From NCBI RefSeq assembly GCF_028368935.1, contig NZ_JAQNDK010000005.1:1366501-1430500 (forward strand): 64,000 nt of DNA, read 5' to 3'. Source of the stretch: Sorangium aterium. Its GTDB lineage: Bacteria; Myxococcota_A; Polyangia; Polyangiales; Polyangiaceae. The stretch's first letter is position 1. Each line of letters starts with the position of its first letter. Shown in pieces: positions 61,772-64,000 of the stretch. A program made the translations under genes and the position numbers. The notes under the pieces were generated by a model. The model made no database searches. It was not told where the DNA came from and saw nothing but the letters and a program-made list of their open reading frames with translations.

Positions 61772-62515
61772 TCACCAGAATCCCCCCGCGCGCAGCTTTG
61801 CGAGGAGTCGTTCGTCGTGATCCGCATGCTCTCCCGTATTTCCGCGCTCTTCGCCGCGCTCGGCGGAGGCATCGCCGCCGCGCGCGTCTTGGCTCGAGAG
61901 GCCCTTCACGCTGGCGAGCGATGCGACCTCGAGCGCCCGCGCCACGTAGCGCGCGAGCACGTCAACTTCAAGGTTGACGGCCGCGCCGGGGCGGAGCTCT
62001 CCGAGGAGAGTCCGGCCGATGGTGTGCGGCACCAGCATCACATCGAACCAGATCTCGGCGGCGCCAGGCGCGGACACGGCGTTGAGCGTGAGGCTGGCGC
62101 CGTCGACGGCGATCGAGCCCTTGGGAGCGAGGTACGGCGCGAGATCGGGCGGGGCGCTCACCCGGAGGCGGATCGCGTCGCCGGCCCGCGCGTGCTCGAC
62201 GACGCGGCCGAGCCCGTCGACGTGGCCCAGCACCACGTGCCCCCCCATCCGCGCGCCGAGCGGCGTCGCGCGCTCGAGGTGGACGCGCGCGCCGAGCGGC
62301 AGCGCGCCGAGCGTGGTGCGGCCGAGGGTCTCGGCCGACATGTCGCACTCGAACCCGCCGGGCGCGATGCGATCGACGGTGAGGCAGGCGCCGTTCACGC
62401 TCACGGACTCGCCGAGCGTCAGCGGCCCGAGGCTCGCCTCGACGAGCGCGCGGGCCACGGCGCCGCCGCTCCGGCGGCGGAGGACCCCGATCGTCTCGAC
62501 AAGCCCTGTGAACAT
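61772..62515 (-). CDS. ribE: riboflavin synthase alpha chain
   Basis: A 247-residue enzyme that turns two lumazines into riboflavin. MFTGLVETIG opens two homologous lumazine-binding repeats, with VNGACLTV and FDCDMSAETL-like (here ECDMSAETLGRTTLG) in the first and VDGASLTLNAV in the second. The MGGHVVLGHVDG linker is conserved. A basic/acidic low-complexity tail of about 40 residues extends past the usual end. It lies 17 bases after the PilZ gene, too little for an FMN riboswitch. Confidence 0.95.
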   Translation of the reverse strand: MFTGLVETIGVLRRRSGGAVARALVEASLGPLTLGESVSVNGACLTVDRIAPGGFECDMSAETLGRTTLGALPLGARVHLERATPLGARMGGHVVLGHVDGLGRVVEHARAGDAIRLRVSAPPDLAPYLAPKGSIAVDGASLTLNAVSAPGAAEIWFDVMLVPHTIGRTLLGELRPGAAVNLEVDVLARYVARALEVASLASVKGLSSQDARGGDASAERGEERGNTGEHADHDERLLAKLRAGGFW

Positions 62516-62532
62516 CGCCGACGCCCCTCTGC

Positions 62533-62895
62533 CTAGCCCTTCGAGGTGCGGTGCCCCTGGCTTGTCAGGAGCTTGTCGATGAGCCCCTGCGAGTAGCCGG
62601 ACAGCTCGGTGAAGACGACCCCCATCCCCTGCGGATCGTCGTGCACGCGCACGACCTCGCCGACGCCCTCGACCGTCTCGATGTCGTCCATGATCACGGT
62701 GAACCGTAGGTTCACCTTCGTCCCGACGGCGAGCGGCGTCTTCGAGCGCACGAACACGCCGGTCCGCGAGATGTTCGTCACGTACTCGTTGATGAACGCG
62801 TCGTAGGACTCGAACTCCTTGTTGATGGTGACGCGCTCTTCCTTGCGCCCCGTCTTCGCGTCGCTGCTCTCCGGAGAACCCTGATCGTCCACCAT
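62533..62895 (-). CDS. PilZ-domain protein
   Basis: A 120-residue protein that is almost entirely one PilZ domain. The arginine motif (GRKEERVTI) and NISRTGVFV, the D/N-x-S-x-x-G motif, are the c-di-GMP-binding elements. The following beta-barrel ends with DPQGMGVVFTELS. The RxxxR spacing is degenerate, so binding is likely but not certain. Family role: c-di-GMP receptor controlling motility or surface behaviour. It lies between rng and ribE on the same strand, 6 bases after rng. Confidence 0.85.
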   Translation of the reverse strand: MVDDQGSPESSDAKTGRKEERVTINKEFESYDAFINEYVTNISRTGVFVRSKTPLAVGTKVNLRFTVIMDDIETVEGVGEVVRVHDDPQGMGVVFTELSGYSQGLIDKLLTSQGHRTSKG

Positions 62896-62901
62896 GACGC
62901 C

Positions 62902-64000
62902 TTACCTGCCTTGCAGATCGAACTGCTCGAGGTGGTACTCCTTCCGGGGCACGAGATCGATCCGGCGCTGGAACAGCCGCTCCGCCTCTTGCACGGCGAT
63001 GCGCTCGTCGTTCTTCAGCAGATCGATCACGGCCGGGTGCGCGTTGACCACGACCGAGTAGCCGGGCAGGTTCATCCGCTCGCGCCGTATCTGCCGCAGG
63101 ATCTCGTAGGCGACCGTCTGCTTGGACTGCAGCTGGCCCGTCCCGTCGCAGTAGAAGCACGGCTCGAGGATCGTCCGCCCGAGGCTCTCGCGCGTCCGCT
63201 TCCGGGTCATCTCGATGAGGCCCAGATCGGAGATCCGGTTCAGCGTGGTCTTCGCCTTGTCCCTGGAGAGCAACTCCTCGAGGCGGCGCCGCACCTTCTC
63301 CCGGTTCTGGGCGCGCTCCATGTCGATGAGGTCGAGGATGATGAGCCCGCCGATGTTGCGGAACCGGAGCTGATAGGCGATCTCCTCGACCGCCTCCAGG
63401 TTCGTGGTCAGGATCGTCTCCTCGAGATCCTTCGACCCCTTGCCGACGAACCGCCCTGTGTTCACGTCGATCGCGGTGAGCGCCTCGGCCTGATCGATGA
63501 TCAGGTGCCCGCCCGAGGGCAGCGGGACCTTCCGCGACAGCGCGCGCTGGATCTCGTCCTCGATCCCGTACGCGTCGAAGATCGGCTCCGTCCCCTCGTA
63601 GAGCTCCACCGCGTCGGCGCGCTCGGGCATGAACATCTCGACGAAGCGCCGCAGCCGGATGTACTCCTCGCGGTCGTCGATCACGATCTTCTCGATGTCG
63701 TCGGTGAAGAGGTCGCGGGCGGTCTTCAGCACGAGGTCGAGCTCGGTGTAGAGCACCGCCGGCGCCCTCACGCCGCTCTCGCGCTTCTTCGCGACCTCGC
63801 CCCAGAGGCGAACGAGGTAGCCGACGTCGGCCTTGAGCTGCTTCTTCGTGAGGCCCTCGGCGAGCGTGCGCACGATGAGCCCGCCCTGCGGGGGCTTCAT
63901 CGCCTCGATGGCGTCCCGCAGCCGGGATCGCTCCTTCTCCGAGCCGATGCGCTTGGAGATCCCGATGTGATCGACCGTCGGCAGGTACACGACATAGCGG
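62902..64000 (-). CDS. rng: ribonuclease G/E family endoribonuclease (5' partial)
   Basis: The frame runs off the right edge (RYVVYLPTVDHIGIS at the edge), so the S1 domain and start are outside. The visible 366 residues contain the catalytic-domain motifs: GLIVRTLAEG, LIIDQAEALTAIDVNTG (catalytic aspartate), NLEAVEEIAYQLRFRNIGGLIILDLIDM (second aspartate) and the zinc-link CFYCDGTG. The C-terminus ends soon after the small domain with no long scaffold, which is RNase G-like rather than RNase E-like. Confidence 0.92.
   Translation of the reverse strand, partial: RYVVYLPTVDHIGISKRIGSEKERSRLRDAIEAMKPPQGGLIVRTLAEGLTKKQLKADVGYLVRLWGEVAKKRESGVRAPAVLYTELDLVLKTARDLFTDDIEKIVIDDREEYIRLRRFVEMFMPERADAVELYEGTEPIFDAYGIEDEIQRALSRKVPLPSGGHLIIDQAEALTAIDVNTGRFVGKGSKDLEETILTTNLEAVEEIAYQLRFRNIGGLIILDLIDMERAQNREKVRRRLEELLSRDKAKTTLNRISDLGLIEMTRKRTRESLGRTILEPCFYCDGTGQLQSKQTVAYEILRQIRRERMNLPGYSVVVNAHPAVIDLLKNDERIAVQEAERLFQRRIDLVPRKEYHLEQFDLQGR

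Noticed and set aside
62516-62532. FMN riboswitch in front of ribE
   Set aside because: Only 17 bases separate the PilZ and ribE genes, and no conserved FMN-element sequence is visible before the ribB-type gene either.

Overview
The window is about 64 kb of very GC-rich chromosome with almost no third-position A or T. It most likely comes from a myxobacterium of the Sorangium type (inference). Supporting signs are a MYXO-CTERM-like sorting tail, many cysteine-rich or choice-of-anchor lipoproteins, a proline-rich Ser/Thr kinase with a C-terminal membrane anchor, a receiver-DUF4388 protein, an FHA-GAF-sigma54 activator, and a RibB fused to a degenerate RibA domain. I see no rRNA, tRNA, insertion sequence, prophage or CRISPR array. 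It reads as ordinary chromosomal backbone with lineage-specific surface genes mixed in.

Layout. 1-5.2 kb: end of a surface-protein/polysaccharide locus (MYXO-CTERM protein, Wzx-like flippase, O-antigen-ligase/TPR protein). 5.5-10.3 kb: B3/B4 protein, choice-of-anchor lipoprotein, metK, YbjN-domain protein, PDZ lipoprotein. 10.7-15.2 kb: a phosphonate locus with a PepM-cytidylyltransferase fusion, a split phosphonopyruvate decarboxylase, a second nucleotidyltransferase and a converging CDP-alcohol phosphatidyltransferase. 15.5-17.7 kb: ferredoxin, FAD oxidoreductase with a halogenase-type WxWxIP motif, lipoprotein. 17.9-20.4 kb: coupled purQ (internally deleted), zinc-ribbon membrane protein and DNA methyltransferase. 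20.5-24.4 kb: CPBP protease, response regulator, mnmA, lipoprotein. 24.6-31.8 kb: a co-directional run of kinase, RNA m5U methyltransferase, small CxxC protein, tilS and ftsH. 31.9-47 kb: mostly envelope and lipoprotein genes (porin-like protein, GYF_2-domain protein, repeat protein, polysaccharide deacetylase, DUF4331 and NHL-like proteins) plus comF. 47.3-49.7 kb: kbl and a frameshifted zinc alcohol dehydrogenase facing each other. 49.9-59.4 kb: lepB, lipoprotein, gpsA, membrane protein, sigma54 activator, mutS2. 59.5-64 kb: riboflavin genes with nusB, a PilZ protein and the start-truncated rng.

Two things stand out. First, the phosphonate locus encodes a route from PEP to phosphonoacetaldehyde plus two cytidylyltransferase-like domains and a CDP-alcohol transferase, which suggests a phosphonate head group on lipid or glycan. 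Its PepM carries a non-canonical active-site loop. Second, at least eleven genes have a TANNNT hexamer ending 6-8 bases before the start codon and no obvious Shine-Dalgarno, the signature of leaderless transcripts. Other genes (metK, pepM, the 6269-7570 lipoprotein, the TTG-started lipoprotein) have clear Shine-Dalgarno sequences.

Damage or variation to check: purQ lacks the catalytic cysteine region, the dehydrogenase at 48491-49659 needs one extra base, and the 3' end of the ribB gene has a 39-bp tandem duplication.
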